Source of the DNA: Sphingomonadales bacterium UBA2369
Lineage (GTDB): Bacteria; Pseudomonadota; Alphaproteobacteria; Sphingomonadales; Sphingomonadaceae
Direction of reading: 5' to 3'
Length of the DNA stretch: 64,000 bases
NCBI GenBank assembly: GCA_002344055.1
Contig: DDTH01000017.1
Location: 62,344-126,343, forward strand
Of the stretch, positions 23,657-33,597 are shown piece by piece (the stretch's first letter is position 1; each line of letters begins with the position of its first letter). The notes below the pieces were generated by a model. The model was not told where the DNA came from. It did not search any database and saw nothing but the letters and a program-made list of their open reading frames with translations. The translations under genes and the position numbers were made by a program.

Positions 23657-25120
23657 ATGCCGACGAATCGCCTGCTCTTGCGTATCGCCGCTTTTGTCCT
23701 CCTGGCCGGCGGACTGGCGGCCTGCGAGCGGCCCCAGACAGGACCGGTGCGGATCGTCGCGATCGGCCCGGCTCCCGCCATGCTCAATCCCAATCGCGAT
23801 CCGATGACACCGTCGTCGGCGCTGCTGCTCGATACGGTTGCGCAGGGACTGGTGCGGTTCGACGCGGCGGGCGAGATCGAGCCGGCGCTGGCCCAAAGCT
23901 GGATCGTCTCCGATAATGGCCGCCGCTACACCTTCCGCATCCGCCGCACCCTGTGGGCGCGCGGCGAACCGGTGAATGCACGGCAGGTTGCGGAACGACT
24001 GCGGGCGACGGTCGCGCGCAACAGCCGCAACGCGCTGAAACCCGTGCTCGGCGCCATCGACCGGATCGAGGCGATGACCGATCATGTGCTGGAAATCCGC
24101 CTGAAGGCGCCGCGCACCAACTTCCTGCAATTGCTCGCCCAGCCGGAAATGGCGATCGTCGCGGGCAATGAGGGGACCGGTCCGTTCCGCATGGGCGGCG
24201 AGACGGAAGGCATTTTCCGTCTGATCCCGCCGCCGCCGGACGAGGATGGCGAGGCGCCGGAAGACACCCGCCCGAACATCATGCTCGGCGGCTCCGACGC
24301 CGCGTCGGCCATCGCCCGCTTCGTGCAGGGCGCCGCCGATCTGGTCACCGGCGGCACGCTCGCCGATGCGCCGCTGCTGAATGCCGTCGAGATTTCGCGC
24401 GACCATGTGGTCTACGATCCGGTGCGCGGCCTGTTCGGGCTGGCTTTCGTGCGCACCACCGGCCCGCTCGCCCAGCCGCGCTACCGGCACGCGCTCGCCA
24501 TGGCGATCGACCGGGACGCGATCCAGGCGCGTTTCAACATAACGACCCTGCAGCCGCGCATGTCGCTGCTCCCGGCAAACCTCAGCGAATTCGCCGCCGC
24601 CGCCGTCCCCGACTGGTCCACCGTCGCGCAGGCCGCCCGCCGGGAAACCGCCGCCCGGATCGTCGCCGAATATGCCGGCGCCGAACGGCCCGCGCTGCGC
24701 GTCGCGCTGCCGCCCGGCCCCGGCTACCGCATCCTCTTCGCCCATCTGCGCCGCGACTGGCGAGCGATCGGGGTCGAGGCCGAAGCGGTCACCCCGGACG
24801 CGGAGGCCGACCTGCGGCTGATCGACGAGGTCGCGCCGGCCGATCTGGTCCCCTGGTATCTCCGCCAGTTCGTCTGCGGCGTCAGCCCAGTCTGCAGCGA
24901 AGAAGCCGACCGGCTGATGGAGGATGCGCGCAACACCCAGGTTCCGGCCGAGCGGCAGGCGCTGCTGGGTCAGGCCGACCGGCTGCTGGTCGGCACCAGC
25001 GCATTCATCCCGATCGGCCAGCCCGTGCGCTGGTCACTGCGCGCACCGCGCCTGGACCGGTTCCGCGCCAATGTCTTCGGCCGGCACGCCCCCACCGAAC
25101 TCATGGGCGAGGACGATTGA
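23657..25120 (+). CDS. Peptide/solute-binding lipoprotein (SBP family 5)
   Basis: A 487-residue ABC-transporter binding protein of the oligopeptide/nickel class. A lipoprotein signal (LLAGGLAAC) gives a Cys near residue 23, so it is anchored in the periplasm. The family order is visible: SALLLDTVAQGLVRFD, then PALAQSWIVSDNGRRYTFRIRR, and the second lobe from about 270 (YRHALAMAIDRDAI). No permease or ATPase genes follow, so the transporter partners must be elsewhere or it acts alone. It is probably co-transcribed with the next gene. Confidence 0.85.
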   Translation: MPTNRLLLRIAAFVLLAGGLAACERPQTGPVRIVAIGPAPAMLNPNRDPMTPSSALLLDTVAQGLVRFDAAGEIEPALAQSWIVSDNGRRYTFRIRRTLWARGEPVNARQVAERLRATVARNSRNALKPVLGAIDRIEAMTDHVLEIRLKAPRTNFLQLLAQPEMAIVAGNEGTGPFRMGGETEGIFRLIPPPPDEDGEAPEDTRPNIMLGGSDAASAIARFVQGAADLVTGGTLADAPLLNAVEISRDHVVYDPVRGLFGLAFVRTTGPLAQPRYRHALAMAIDRDAIQARFNITTLQPRMSLLPANLSEFAAAAVPDWSTVAQAARRETAARIVAEYAGAERPALRVALPPGPGYRILFAHLRRDWRAIGVEAEAVTPDAEADLRLIDEVAPADLVPWYLRQFVCGVSPVCSEEADRLMEDARNTQVPAERQALLGQADRLLVGTSAFIPIGQPVRWSLRAPRLDRFRANVFGRHAPTELMGEDD

Positions 25121-25122
25121 GC

Positions 25123-25506
25123 ATGCCCGACCCCGCGGTGAACGGTTATCGAACCCCGGCCAGCATCCGCAAGCGGCTGGACCGGATGGAATATCTGCTC
25201 GAACGGGCCGTGCGAATTCCGGGCACCGACAAGCGCCTCGGCCTCGATGTCATCCTAGACATCATCCCGTTCGGCGGCACCGTGATCGCCGCGGCAATGG
25301 GCACCTACATCGCCTGGGAAGCGCGCAATCTGGGCGTGTCGAAATGGACCGTGACGCGGATGGCCGGCAATATCGGCTTCGACATGCTGCTTGGCGCGAT
25401 CCCGGTGATCGGCATCGTACCGGATTATTTCTTCCGCTCGAATACCCGCAATCTCCGGCTGATCCGCAAATGGCTGGACAAGCACCACCCGCACCTGGCG
25501 GCTTGA
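25123..25506 (+). CDS. DUF4112 membrane protein
   Basis: A 127-residue protein from the ATG at 25123, two bases after the previous stop. It has KRLDRMEYLLERAVRIPGT and two hydrophobic segments (VILDIIPFGGTVIAAAMGTYI and FDMLLGAIPVIGIVPDYFF), the typical DUF4112 pattern with D-x-x-P-x-x-G repeated. Function unknown. Confidence 0.85.
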   Translation: MPDPAVNGYRTPASIRKRLDRMEYLLERAVRIPGTDKRLGLDVILDIIPFGGTVIAAAMGTYIAWEARNLGVSKWTVTRMAGNIGFDMLLGAIPVIGIVPDYFFRSNTRNLRLIRKWLDKHHPHLAA

Positions 25507-25509
25507 GAG

Positions 25510-26355
25510 TCAGGCTGCGGTGAAGTCGAGCCCGATATCGGCGGCGGGCGCGGACTGGGTGATGCGGCCGACCGAGACATAGGTCACGCCGCTCTCCGCC
25601 TTGGCGCGGATCGTCTCCAGGTTGATCCCGCCACTCGCTTCGGTCGGCACGCGACCGCCGACGATCGCCACCGCCCCGCGCAAGGTCGCCGCGTCCATAT
25701 TGTCGAGCAGCAAATGGGTCGCGCCCGCCTCCAGTGCCGGCCCGATCTGCTCCAGCCGATCCACTTCGACGATAATCTCGTTTATCCCCGCCGCGACCGC
25801 ACGGCGCACCGCTTCGCCGACGGAGCCGGCGACGCCGACATGATTGTCCTTGATCATCGCCGCGTCCCACAGGCCCATGCGATGATTCTTCGCGCCGCCC
25901 ATCCGCGTCGCATATTTCTCCAGCACGCGCAGGCCCGGCAGGGTCTTGCGCGTGTCGAGCAGGGTCGCGCCGGTGCCGGCGATCGCATCGACATAGGCCC
26001 GCGTCAGCGTCGCAATGCCGGAGAGATGCTGCACCGTATTCAGCGCCGACCGCTCCGCCGTCAGCATCGCCCGGCCGTTCCCGCGCAAACGCATCAGATC
26101 GGACCCACCCGGGACGGACTCTCCCTCTCCGGCCAAAAGTTCGATCTCCACCGCCGGATCGAGCGCGCGAAAGAAGGCCTCGGCAATCGGCAGACCCGCA
26201 ACGACGATCGCATCGCGGCTGTCCATGACGCCGGCGAACGCCGCATCGGCGGGGATCACCGCGGCTGAAGTGATGTCCCCGCCATCGCCGAGATCCTCGG
26301 CGAGCGTGGACGCGACGAAAGCGTCGAGATCGAAACGGTCGAGCGTGAAGGCCAC
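25510..26355 (-). CDS. nadC: Quinolinate phosphoribosyltransferase
   Basis: NadC decarboxylates quinolinate and joins it to PRPP to give nicotinate mononucleotide. The 281-residue protein shows AEDLGDGGDITS near the start, RSALNTVQHLSGIAT, LLDTRKTLPGLR, KYATRMGGAKNHRMGL, IKDNH and VEVDRLEQ, all NadC signatures carrying the Arg/Lys/His substrate ligands. The GTG at 26355 is chosen because it begins 7 bp after nadA; a frame start at 26394 would overlap nadA. Same operon as nadA. Confidence 0.95.
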   Translation of the reverse strand: MAFTLDRFDLDAFVASTLAEDLGDGGDITSAAVIPADAAFAGVMDSRDAIVVAGLPIAEAFFRALDPAVEIELLAGEGESVPGGSDLMRLRGNGRAMLTAERSALNTVQHLSGIATLTRAYVDAIAGTGATLLDTRKTLPGLRVLEKYATRMGGAKNHRMGLWDAAMIKDNHVGVAGSVGEAVRRAVAAGINEIIVEVDRLEQIGPALEAGATHLLLDNMDAATLRGAVAIVGGRVPTEASGGINLETIRAKAESGVTYVSVGRITQSAPAADIGLDFTAA

Positions 26356-26362
26356 GAAGCCG

Positions 26363-27364
26363 TCAGTCCCCCGAGACCAAAGGCTTGCCGACATCGCCCT
26401 TGCCGACCGTACCGCCGGCCATTTCCAGCATCCGGTCGAGCGGCTTCTTCGCGGCGACCCGCAGGCTCTCCTCGATCTCGATACGCGGCTCCAGGTCGCG
26501 CAGCGCGAGGTAGAGCTTCTCCAGCGTGTTCAGCGCCATGTACGGGCACATGTTGCAGTTGCAGTTCCCGTCCGCGCCGGGCGCCCCGATGAAGGTCTTG
26601 TGCGGCGCGGCCTTCTCCATCTGGTGCATGATGTGCGGCTCAGTCGCGACGATCATGATCTCGCTGGGACTGGCCAAAGCATGTTCCAGGATCGAACGGG
26701 TCGAGCCGACATGATCGGCATGATCCAGCACGTGCGGCGGGCATTCCGGATGCGCCAGCACCGGCGCGCCCGGATATTGCGCCTTCAGCTTCAGCAACTC
26801 CGTCTCGCTGAACGCTTCGTGCACGATGCACACGCCGGGCCACAGCAGCATGTCGCGCCCCGTCTTGCGCGCCAGATAGCCGCCGAGATTGCGGTCCGGG
26901 CCGAAGATGATCTTCTGTTCCGGCGGGATCTGCTTGAGGATGATGTCCGCGCTGCTCGACGTGACGATGATGTCGCTGAGCGCTTTCACCTCGGTCGAGC
27001 AATTGATGTAGGTGAGCGCGATATGGTCCGGATTGGCCTCGCGAAACGCCTTGAACTGCTCCGGCGGGCAGCTGTCCTCAAGCGAGCAGCCAGCATCCAT
27101 GTCCGGCAGCACCACAATCTTGTCGGGCGAGAGGATCTTCGCCGTCTCCGCCATGAAGCGCACGCCGCAAAAGGCGATGACGTCCGCTTCCGTGCTCGCC
27201 GCCTTCTTCGACAGGTCCAGGCTGTCGCCGACGAAATCGGCGAGGTCCTGCAATTCCGGCTTCTGGTAATAATGGGCGAGGATGACGGCATTGCGTTCCT
27301 TACGCAGCCGCTCGATCTCGGCGCGCAGATCCAGCCCGGTCAGGCGCATATTCGGTGCGTTCAT
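26363..27364 (-). CDS. nadA: Quinolinate synthase
   Basis: NadA condenses iminoaspartate with dihydroxyacetone phosphate using a 4Fe-4S cluster. The 333-residue protein begins with the AHYYQKPELQDLADFVGDSL motif and contains the three cluster cysteines in DAGCSLEDSC, WPGVCIVHE and CNCNMCPYM. It forms a nadA-nadC operon. nadB is not adjacent. Confidence 0.97.
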   Translation of the reverse strand: MNAPNMRLTGLDLRAEIERLRKERNAVILAHYYQKPELQDLADFVGDSLDLSKKAASTEADVIAFCGVRFMAETAKILSPDKIVVLPDMDAGCSLEDSCPPEQFKAFREANPDHIALTYINCSTEVKALSDIIVTSSSADIILKQIPPEQKIIFGPDRNLGGYLARKTGRDMLLWPGVCIVHEAFSETELLKLKAQYPGAPVLAHPECPPHVLDHADHVGSTRSILEHALASPSEIMIVATEPHIMHQMEKAAPHKTFIGAPGADGNCNCNMCPYMALNTLEKLYLALRDLEPRIEIEESLRVAAKKPLDRMLEMAGGTVGKGDVGKPLVSGD

Positions 27365-27425
27365 TCAGGCTTCCCTCCGAAGCGGAATGTAGGATTTATT
27401 CGCGGAATTGACAGGCCCTCGCGGC

Positions 27426-28154
27426 CTATTTGTCGCTGACCTCGACCGGCCGCCCCAGCACTTCGTTCATCGACCGCGACTGATCGACATAGCTCGGCTC
27501 GTCGCCCGGCTCGTCGGCGAAGCGGACCTCGACATTCACCTCCAGCCCCGCCGCGCGCAGCGGCATGGCGAAGCTGCGCGCAATCGCCCGCTTGGCCGAC
27601 TCCCGCGCGGTGCGGATCGGCAATGCCTGCTGCGCCTGCTGGGCGAGCGAACGGAGCGCCGCGTCGCGATTGGCGCCGTCCAGCGTCCGTTCGGCGTCAG
27701 TCAGGGTGAACAGCAGACTGTTGTTCCGGATTTCCTGCACCGCGTTCAAATCGACCGCCGGCTGCGAGATTTGCAGGGGCGGCAAGGTGACGCTGAGCGT
27801 CCGCGTCCCCTCATCCCAGCGCAGATCCTCCTGCCGCAGCGCCGCGAGATCGACCTCGTAACGCACGTCGCCCGGCATGATCAGCGTCTTCTGCGCCTCC
27901 AGCGCGCCGCCTGCCCGCGTCTGCGTGGAGGTAACCACGGCAACATAGCGCGCGGACAAGGTGGTCAGCCGTTGCTGCTCGCGCATCGATTGCAGGCTGG
28001 CCGACGCGATCGTCTGCGGCGCCGGCGCTTCGAACCAGCTGCCCATCCAGCGCAGCATGAAGAAGCCGGCGAGCAGCAGGCCGGCAATGATGCCGACCGG
28101 AATCGCCCATTTATATTGCCGCGCCAGGCTGCCGACGCCCGAAAGCCGCCTCAT
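27426..28154 (-). CDS. DUF4230 membrane-anchored protein
   Basis: About 242 residues. One N-terminal transmembrane helix (WAIPVGIIAGLLLAGFFML) is followed by a periplasmic domain with a long amphipathic C-terminal helix (TARESAKRAIARSFAMPLRAAG), as in DUF4230 proteins. The start overlaps the stop of the upstream hydrolase gene by 4 bp (ATGA). Function unknown. Confidence 0.8.
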   Translation of the reverse strand: MRRLSGVGSLARQYKWAIPVGIIAGLLLAGFFMLRWMGSWFEAPAPQTIASASLQSMREQQRLTTLSARYVAVVTSTQTRAGGALEAQKTLIMPGDVRYEVDLAALRQEDLRWDEGTRTLSVTLPPLQISQPAVDLNAVQEIRNNSLLFTLTDAERTLDGANRDAALRSLAQQAQQALPIRTARESAKRAIARSFAMPLRAAGLEVNVEVRFADEPGDEPSYVDQSRSMNEVLGRPVEVSDK

Positions 28155-29008
28155 GCCGCCAGCCGCCATTGCTCGCCGGAGCGCCGCACACGCCCGCGTG
28201 CCTCCAGGTCGAGCAGATGCGCCAGCACCGATCGCGCCGCGGCCGGATACAGGCCCGGATCGGTCTCTCGGTACAGCACAGGCACCATGTCGGTAATGAT
28301 CCCCTCCCCGTCCTCGAGCGCCGCGAGAATCTGCGCCTCCCGCGACTTGCGGTGCGCGATCAGAGCGCGGACATGCGCTTTCGGTTCCGTGATCGCCGGC
28401 CCATGCGTGGGATAATAGACCAGATCGTCGCGCTCCAGCAGCCGCTCCAGGCTGGCCATATAGGCCGCCATGTCGCCGTCCGGCGGCGAGACGATGGTGG
28501 TCGACCAGCCCATGACATGATCGCCGGTAAACAAGGCGCCGCGCTCCGGCCAGGCGAAGCAGAGATGGTTCGAGGTATGACCCGGCGTCGCTACCGCCTC
28601 CAGCGTCCAGTCGTCGCCCGATACCCGGCCGCCATCGCCCAGCACGACATCCGGCGCATAATCGAAGTCGAACCCCGCATCGGCGCGCGGCCCGTCATCG
28701 GGGATGGCGAGCGGCGCGCAGCCCAGGATCGGCGCGCCGGTCGCCGCCGCAAGCGGCCGGCTGGCCGGGCTGTGATCGCGGTGGGTGTGGGTGACGAGGA
28801 TCGAGGCCACCTTCTCGCCGCCGAGCGCCTTCAGCAGATGCGCGACATGGGCGGGGTCGTCCGGCCCCGGATCGATCACCGCCACGTCGCCCGTCCCGAT
28901 CACATAGGTTTGTGTGCCGGTGAAGGTGAAAGCCGACGGATTCGGGGCGAGCAGCCGGCGGATGCCGGGCGCGGCCTGTTCGAACAAAATGTCAGCGGCG
29001 TTCTCCAC
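28151..29008 (-). CDS. Metallo-beta-lactamase-fold hydrolase
   Basis: A 285-residue hydrolase of the LACTB2-like branch. The zinc motif is LVTHTHRDHSPAS (HxHxDH); later ligands are in ATPGHTSNHLCF, FTGDHVMGW and YYPTHGPAI. The C-terminal part (KSREAQILAALEDGEG) is a winged helix as in RNA-cleaving or hydrolytic LACTB2 relatives. A GTG at 29008 is preferred over an in-frame extension that resembles the shadow of another gene. Substrate unknown. Confidence 0.85.
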   Translation of the reverse strand: MENAADILFEQAAPGIRRLLAPNPSAFTFTGTQTYVIGTGDVAVIDPGPDDPAHVAHLLKALGGEKVASILVTHTHRDHSPASRPLAAATGAPILGCAPLAIPDDGPRADAGFDFDYAPDVVLGDGGRVSGDDWTLEAVATPGHTSNHLCFAWPERGALFTGDHVMGWSTTIVSPPDGDMAAYMASLERLLERDDLVYYPTHGPAITEPKAHVRALIAHRKSREAQILAALEDGEGIITDMVPVLYRETDPGLYPAAARSVLAHLLDLEARGRVRRSGEQWRLAA

Positions 29009-29076
29009 CGCGCCTATGTGGCATCGGCACCCGGCAAAAGGAAGGCAATGCCGCCCTTTCGCCGGGTGCCGATATC

Positions 29077-31944
29077 TCAGCCGGCAGGCGCCGCCGCGGG
29101 CGGTTCCACCGCGAGGCGATAGGCACGCGCCGGGTTCAGGTAACGCTGCGCCACGCGGCGAATGTCCGCCGGGGTGATCGCCCGCAGCCCCGCCTCGGTG
29201 GTGCGGATCGTCTCCAGCCGCCGGGGTTCCCAAGTCGCGCCGGAGAGCCTGCTCAGCCAGAAAGCGTTGGTGTTGCGATCATTGGCCAGCGCCGTGAGGA
29301 TCGGCTCGCGGGCGCGGGCGAGTTCGTCGGCGGTAACCTCGCGCGACTTCAGATCCTCGGCGACCTCGGTGACTGCTTCGAGCAGCTGGTTGAGCTGCGA
29401 CGGATTCACCTCGGCACCCATCATCATGAAGCCGAACTCGTCGAACACTTCGGACGCCTCGTTCAAAACCACCGGCGAATAGGTCGCGCCCAGTTCCTCG
29501 CGCAACTTGTCGATCCCGCGCAACTGCATGACGGCGCGAAGCATTTGCACCGCCCGTGCGTCGGCCGGGCTGTCGTAAAAGTCGTCGGTCGGCCACGCGA
29601 TCATGCCGAAGGCGACGTCCGGACGGCCGGAATGACGCAGCCGCGCCATCTCACTTGCCCGCGTGAAGGCGATGCGCTCGGCGCCCGGCAGACGGGGCGC
29701 CTGCGCCTGGCGCTGCGGCAAAGCGCCGAAGGTGGTGGAGGCCTGACGGATCGCCTCGTCGACGCTGATATTGCCGACCACCGTGATCTCCAGCGGCGCG
29801 CTGCGCAGCATCGGATCGATCGCGGCCCGCAGCGGCGCGAGTTGCGCCCCGGCGAGCTGCTCGGCGCTCGGGAAGCCCCAGCGCCCGTCACCCGAGCGGG
29901 TCAGCTTGCCCAATTGGCTGAGCGTCACGTTCATCGGCGAGGAATTGACAGCGCCCAGCACATTGCCGAGCATCGCGCGATGGCGCCCGAACGCCTGTTC
30001 GCGCCAGCCGGGATGGGCGACATAGGCCGCCAGCAGCTGCATCTGCACCGCCAGATCCTCGGGTCGCGTTACCCCGCCCAACGTCAGAGCGTCGTCACCG
30101 ATGCCGAAATTGGCGGTCGTCACCTTGCCGGCCAGCGCCTCGCGCAATTCCTCTTCGTTCAATTGCTCCAGCCCGCCGTCACGGAACGCACCCTGCGTCA
30201 GCGGCGCGGTGACCAGTTCGGGTCCCATCGCCAGCCGACCGCCGCCGATCCGCGCATTGACCATCACCCGGCCCTGCTCGAACTCGGTCGGCTTCACGAT
30301 CATCGTCACACCGTTGGCGAAGCGAACCCGGGTCGCGCCGAGATCGGCAATCTCCTCGCGTTCGACCACCCGGCCCGCCGTGCCGAAACTGGTATAGGGC
30401 CAGGCCCGGGCGGCAGTCGCCACCGGCGCTGTCACCGCTGCGGTCCGCGCTTGGCTGTAGGCCTGGGCAAGCCGTTCATGGCCACCCGGAATCGCATCGG
30501 GGCTGGTCGCGAACAGCAAGGGTTCGCTGCCCGTCAGCAGCCGCCGCACCATCTGGTGAGCGGTGCGGCCGTCGAAGCCGCGTACGGCTTCCTCGAACAC
30601 GGCCAGCACCTGCGTGGGCGAGAGGATTGCCATGTCGGCATTCAGCGCCGCGATGAACTGGCCGGCCAGCTGCGTGGTCGGCCTTGTCGCCGCGCCCGCG
30701 ACCGCGGTCTGGAAGGCGGTGCGCATATCGACAATCTCGCGCTGCAGTTCGGCGTCGAGAATGCCATGCTCGACGAGCCGGCGGATTTCCTGCTCGAGCA
30801 CTCGCGTTGCAGCGTCATATTGGCCGGGCTTCGGCTCGGCGCGGATCATGGTGTGCTCGGCCGATTGGTAGCGATCGAAATTGAAGGCGCCGGCATTGGC
30901 GAAGGGCGCGTCGGCGCCTTCCGAAATACGGCGCAGGCGGCGGTTGAGCACGGCCAGCGCGAGCGTTTCGCGCAGCCCCTTGACCCGCTCCGCGCGGCTG
31001 TCGGTCACCTGGGTGTAGGGGCGGATGTAGTTGACACTGACGTCGCGCAGCGCCCCTTCCAGCACCGCGCTGCCCGCTTCGAACGGACGCGCCGCCGGAC
31101 GGCCCTGATCGGGCTCACCCCCGGCCGGAGCATTGTTCCGCCAGCCCTCGAACCGGCTGCGGATCTTGGCTTCGACCTCGGCCGGGTCGACATCGCCGAC
31201 GATCACCAGAGTCGCGCGCTCGGGCCGGTAATATTTGCGGTAATAGTCGACGAACCGGTCGCGCGGTGCGGTCCGGATCACGTCGAGGCTGCCAATGTCG
31301 AGCCGGCGCGAGACCAGCTGCCCGCGCATCAGGAACTGGTCGCGCATCACCTGCGCCCGGCGCGCGGGGGCATACATGCTGCGATCCTCGGACTGGATGA
31401 TGCCGCGCTCGCGGTCGATCGCTTCGGCCCCGAACAGGATTTCGCCCGCGACCTCGCGCATGATCATCAAAGCGGTGTCGACCTTCTCGCCGTTCGCCGC
31501 CGGGATATTTAACTCATAGACCGTCTGGTCCGGCGCCGTGAACGCATTGGTGTCGCGCCCGAAGGCCAGGCCCTGGCGCTCGAGGATGCGGACATATTCG
31601 CCTTCGGGAATATTGGTCGTGCCGTTGAACGCCATATGCTCGATGAAGTGGGCGAGGCCGTTCTGCTCGTCCGTCTCCATCAGGTCGCCCGCGCTGATGC
31701 GGAACCGCACCGCGACCTGGCCGGGCGGCGTGACGTTGCGGTAGATCAGATAACGCATGCCGTTGGGCAGCACGCCGAAGCGCGCGGCCGGATCGGGCTG
31801 CAGATCGCCGCCCTGATGCGGCCAGACCCGCGTGGCGCCGGCCGCCTGCGCCTGCGGAGCGGGCTGCCCGGCGGTCGCGGCGAACGAAATGGTGGACGTC
31901 CCGGCGAACAACGCCAGGAGCGCAAGCTTGCGATTGATCGTCAT
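29077..31944 (-). CDS. M16 family zinc metallopeptidase, exported
   Basis: A 955-residue pitrilysin-like protease. A signal peptide (LALLALFAGTSTISFAATA) is followed by an M16 domain with the inverted zinc motif HFIEH (GLAHFIEHMAFNGTTN) and downstream EVAGEILF/ERGIIQSE. Second and third M16 domains (peptidase_M16_C) fill the rest. The product is likely periplasmic and degrades peptides. The ATG at 31944 is chosen because it begins the signal peptide. The 190 bp upstream hold no gene. Confidence 0.93.
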   Translation of the reverse strand: MTINRKLALLALFAGTSTISFAATAGQPAPQAQAAGATRVWPHQGGDLQPDPAARFGVLPNGMRYLIYRNVTPPGQVAVRFRISAGDLMETDEQNGLAHFIEHMAFNGTTNIPEGEYVRILERQGLAFGRDTNAFTAPDQTVYELNIPAANGEKVDTALMIMREVAGEILFGAEAIDRERGIIQSEDRSMYAPARRAQVMRDQFLMRGQLVSRRLDIGSLDVIRTAPRDRFVDYYRKYYRPERATLVIVGDVDPAEVEAKIRSRFEGWRNNAPAGGEPDQGRPAARPFEAGSAVLEGALRDVSVNYIRPYTQVTDSRAERVKGLRETLALAVLNRRLRRISEGADAPFANAGAFNFDRYQSAEHTMIRAEPKPGQYDAATRVLEQEIRRLVEHGILDAELQREIVDMRTAFQTAVAGAATRPTTQLAGQFIAALNADMAILSPTQVLAVFEEAVRGFDGRTAHQMVRRLLTGSEPLLFATSPDAIPGGHERLAQAYSQARTAAVTAPVATAARAWPYTSFGTAGRVVEREEIADLGATRVRFANGVTMIVKPTEFEQGRVMVNARIGGGRLAMGPELVTAPLTQGAFRDGGLEQLNEEELREALAGKVTTANFGIGDDALTLGGVTRPEDLAVQMQLLAAYVAHPGWREQAFGRHRAMLGNVLGAVNSSPMNVTLSQLGKLTRSGDGRWGFPSAEQLAGAQLAPLRAAIDPMLRSAPLEITVVGNISVDEAIRQASTTFGALPQRQAQAPRLPGAERIAFTRASEMARLRHSGRPDVAFGMIAWPTDDFYDSPADARAVQMLRAVMQLRGIDKLREELGATYSPVVLNEASEVFDEFGFMMMGAEVNPSQLNQLLEAVTEVAEDLKSREVTADELARAREPILTALANDRNTNAFWLSRLSGATWEPRRLETIRTTEAGLRAITPADIRRVAQRYLNPARAYRLAVEPPAAAPAG

Positions 31945-32133
31945 CTTAAAGGCCCCTTGTCGCCCCGCGTCCATGGCCGCTTGAGCGGCTCTTTGACTGT
32001 TATGCTGTATTAAAATGGTACCACAGATAGGCAAGGCCGTTTTTGCGCCACCGCTAACGGCGATCCCGCGAACGGCCCGGCCAGTATGCGGCGCCCCATG
32101 ATGCTTCATGGAAGCGCCGCACGGGGAAGAACG

Positions 32134-33597
32134 TCAGTTGCCGGAACGGGCGCGGGCGATGGCCCGGTCGAGTTCCGCGAGCACCCGCTGCTTCGTCTCG
32201 GCACTCATATCGTCATTGCCGGCGATACGCTCGCGCGCCCGCTGCAGTGTCTCGACACTGGTCGTGCCGGCATTGCCGCCCCGGCTGCAAATGACGACGC
32301 GCGTATGCTGGCTGTTATTGCCTTCGTTCAGGTTCACCAGTTCGTTATTGCCGTCGCGGCAGCCTTCGATCCGGCGCTGCATTTCGGGATCGAGACCCTC
32401 CGTGGTGATGGTCCCGTCGCTGTTGCGGCGAATGCGGATTTCGCGGCGCTCGGTCCGTTCCGTGGTCGATGCCTCCCCGCCTTCGCGGCGATCCATGATG
32501 ATGACGCGCGTCCGGTCGCGCGCCGGCTCCTGCACCAGATTCAGCTGGTCGGACCGCTCGGTCGGCCGCTCCCTGACCGTGACGAACTCGCTCGTCACGT
32601 CGAGACGGCGCACTTCGGCGGCTCCAGGCGCAGCGGGAGCGGCAATCCGCACACTCGTTTGCCCGGACGCGGCCGGGCTGGCGGGCTGCGCGAGGCCCGG
32701 TGCGCCGATCGTCAGGCTGACCGCGGCCAGGCTGACCGCGATCGCGCTGCCGGCCAGCAGGCGGCGGGGTTCGCGGCGGTGACGGTTCAACATCTTCAAT
32801 CTCCGTTTCAATTGATCGGCCCCGTTCAGCGGGCAGGCTGAAACCAAACCGGGAGGACTCGCGGATTTGACGAGGGCGCGGGCATAGTCGCTGCGCTCCT
32901 CGGGGGTTGCGGATGAGGCGATGGCGGCGTCGCAGGACAATTCCTGATCGGCGCGGAAGGCGCGGAAGGCGAGCCAGGCAAGCGGATTGCACCAGTTCAG
33001 CGCCAGGATCGCGAGCGCGAAATGATTGGTCAGGATGTCGCGGCGGCGGTGATGATAGGCCTCATGATCGAGCGCGAGGCGCTGCTCCTCCGCCGTATAG
33101 CGCCTGGAGAAATCGGCCGGCAGGACGATCCGGCGGTGGATCAGACCCAGCGCCAGCGGACCCTCGGCCGCTTCGCTCGTCACCAGCGGCACGCCGCGAT
33201 GCGTCCCGGCATCGGCCAGCGGTGTCAGGCGCGCGAGGAAAAGACGGTATCGAACCGCCTGCAACGCAAGGAAAAGAAAGGCGCCTCCGGCCCATACCGC
33301 GAGCAGGATGGGCGCCCACTGCCCGGACCCGTCAAGCGGCAGAGGCGCCGCGCCCGCGCCGTCGTCGACGAGGACGATCAATTGCGGGAGCGATGGCAAA
33401 GGTGTGGCCAGCCAGGCCGAAAACCAGTCGGCCGGTGGCGCCAGCAGCCGGCAGAGCGGGATCAGCCAGAGGGCATAGGCCGCGCCCGCGCCGAACGTGG
33501 CCGCGACCGGACGGCGGATCGCCAGCACCAGCAGCATCGCCGCGCTCGTCCAGACGAGATTTTCCAGCAGCCAGGCGAGAAATGGCGAAGCGGTCAT
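32134..33597 (-). CDS. BlaR1/MecR1-like M56 membrane metallopeptidase
   Basis: A 487-residue protein. Hydrophobic segments occur near 8-25, 33-50, 95-112 and 200-215. The gluzincin motif is LDHEAYHHRR (HExxH) with a downstream acidic motif ADQELSCDA, as in M56 peptidases. The C-terminal half is a periplasmic region rich in Arg/Glu with low complexity, not a penicillin-binding sensor domain. It is the likely inducer-activated protease that cleaves the adjacent BlaI-like repressor; the two genes overlap by 4 bp. The signal is unknown. Confidence 0.88.
   Translation of the reverse strand: MTASPFLAWLLENLVWTSAAMLLVLAIRRPVAATFGAGAAYALWLIPLCRLLAPPADWFSAWLATPLPSLPQLIVLVDDGAGAAPLPLDGSGQWAPILLAVWAGGAFLFLALQAVRYRLFLARLTPLADAGTHRGVPLVTSEAAEGPLALGLIHRRIVLPADFSRRYTAEEQRLALDHEAYHHRRRDILTNHFALAILALNWCNPLAWLAFRAFRADQELSCDAAIASSATPEERSDYARALVKSASPPGLVSACPLNGADQLKRRLKMLNRHRREPRRLLAGSAIAVSLAAVSLTIGAPGLAQPASPAASGQTSVRIAAPAAPGAAEVRRLDVTSEFVTVRERPTERSDQLNLVQEPARDRTRVIIMDRREGGEASTTERTERREIRIRRNSDGTITTEGLDPEMQRRIEGCRDGNNELVNLNEGNNSQHTRVVICSRGGNAGTTSVETLQRARERIAGNDDMSAETKQRVLAELDRAIARARSGN

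Noticed and set aside
29545..31512. 655-residue plus-strand open frame opposite the M16 protease
   Set aside because: Composition and lack of motifs show it is an antisense frame; the minus-strand protease has clear catalytic motifs.
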